A stretch of DNA of 64,000 nucleotides, taken from NCBI RefSeq assembly GCF_039540405.1, contig NZ_BAABEY010000036.1, positions 496,001 through 560,000 on the forward strand. Reading direction: 5' to 3'. Source of the DNA: Ravibacter arvi (GTDB lineage: Bacteria; Bacteroidota; Bacteroidia; Cytophagales; Spirosomataceae). The position numbers were made by a program, and so were the translations under genes. The notes beneath the pieces were generated by a model, which worked only from the letters and a program-made list of their open reading frames with translations, searched no databases and was not told the origin of the DNA. Shown here one piece after another: positions 63,323 to 64,000 of this stretch (the stretch's first letter is position 1; each line of letters begins with the position of its first letter).

Positions 63323-64000
63323 ATGGCATCAGCAGTACATTCCATACCTTCCGTAGACGAACAATTCGTTTTTACAGCGTCAGCAAAGAGAAAGTTGCTC
63401 ATCGTTGGGGCTGTAGGTGTTGTTTTAGTCCTCCTGGGGGTTTTCTTGATGGCTTCGGGCGGACATGATGTTGCTCACCACGCAGCAGAGGGTCACGGGG
63501 CTCACGGAGGTGAAGACCACGGCCATGGTTATCACTGGATCAAAAGAGTTTGGGCCAATTTGTGGCTGAACGGCATTTTCTTCACCGGTATGTCCGTTGC
63601 GGGCATGTTTTGGCTTTCTTACAATTATCTTGCTCAGGCAGGCTGGTCAGCTGTTTTCAAACGCATTCCGGAAGCAATGCCGGCGTTTTTGCCGATTGCC
63701 GGCGTTGTAATGCTGATTACCTTTATCCTTGGTGGGCATGACTTATTCCATTGGACGCACGCCGGTCTTTATGATCCGAACGGTCCGGAATTCGATCCTA
63801 TTATTAACGGTAAGAAAGGATACCTGAACACGCCTTTCTTCCTGATCAGGATGGTGATCTATTTTGCGGGATGGTACGGTTTATGGCGGATGATGCGTAA
63901 GGCATCATTGGAGGAGGACCAGGTCGGCGGACTTGACAATTACCATAAAATGGTGAAGATAGGGGTGATTTTCCTTGTGTTCTTCGCGGTAACCTCATCT
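63323..64000 (+). CDS. actF: alternative complex III subunit ActF, NrfD-like membrane protein (3' end missing)
   Basis: The frame opens at the ATG 63323 and runs to the window edge with 226 codons visible. After a first membrane span (LLIVGAVGVVLVLLGVFLMA) comes a histidine-rich loop of about 25 residues with ten or more histidines (HDVAHHAAEGHGAHGG is part of it). Then LWLNGIFFTGMSVAGMFWLS and further spans follow, as in the quinone-site subunit 2 of alternative complex III. The quinone-binding region and C-terminus are outside the window. It lies 31 bases after actE. Confidence 0.92.
   Translation, partial: MASAVHSIPSVDEQFVFTASAKRKLLIVGAVGVVLVLLGVFLMASGGHDVAHHAAEGHGAHGGEDHGHGYHWIKRVWANLWLNGIFFTGMSVAGMFWLSYNYLAQAGWSAVFKRIPEAMPAFLPIAGVVMLITFILGGHDLFHWTHAGLYDPNGPEFDPIINGKKGYLNTPFFLIRMVIYFAGWYGLWRMMRKASLEEDQVGGLDNYHKMVKIGVIFLVFFAVTSS

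Overview
The window looks like chromosome of a member of the Bacteroidota, most likely order Cytophagales and a Dyadobacter/Spirosoma-like genus. The evidence is three SusC/SusD outer-membrane pairs, two ECF sigma/FecR/STN-SusC signalling cassettes, Bacteroidota-type promoters (TTTG, about 19-20 bases, TAnnTTTG), an alternative complex III operon, and an unusually long ribosomal protein S1 gene. The genus is an inference from gene content. No phage, plasmid, insertion sequence or CRISPR array was recognised.

Layout. 1-1477: 5' part of a secreted S9 peptidase gene. 1699-5910: a double 3-keto-disaccharide-hydrolase-like (DUF1080) protein, a Tat-exported Gfo/Idh/MocA oxidoreductase and a di-heme cytochrome c peroxidase lipoprotein. 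6061-15753: a probable sialic-acid utilisation locus (GntR/FCD regulator, N-acetylneuraminate lyase, HEAT-like lipoprotein, sialidase-like propeller, SusC, SusD, MFS permease). 15778-17295: an A/T-rich polytopic membrane protein. 17513-21650 (minus): a compact set of two paralogous lipoproteins, a PepSY-like lipoprotein, an ECF sigma factor and a membrane-anchored putative anti-sigma/beta-barrel protein. 21789-24122 (minus): KDPG aldolase, secreted xylose-isomerase-like TIM barrel and a probable outer-membrane protein.

24345-37453: ECF sigma, FecR, STN-SusC, SusD and three consecutive exported FAD-dependent oxidoreductases. 37454-37992: a gene-free stretch filled with five tandem copies of a palindromic repeat. 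37993-45773: a second ECF sigma/FecR/STN-SusC/SusD set with a small lipoprotein. 45881-53420: aldo/keto reductase, MsbA-like ABC exporter, two divergent paralogous glycosyltransferases and two methyltransferases, probably surface glycan synthesis. 53607-55566: rpsA and tRNA-Cys. 56207-64000: the alternative complex III operon actABCDEF, with actF cut by the window end.

How the parts fit. The sialic-acid SusC lacks the STN signalling domain and sits with a GntR regulator, whereas the two STN-SusC genes sit with ECF/FecR pairs, so each importer appears wired to its own regulator type. Neither ECF-controlled SusCD locus contains a recognisable glycoside hydrolase; the first carries oxidoreductases instead, which suggests oxidative rather than hydrolytic substrate attack. 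Several families of imperfect inverted repeats lie between genes, and one family ends with a conserved ACTTTTATACA immediately before two start codons.
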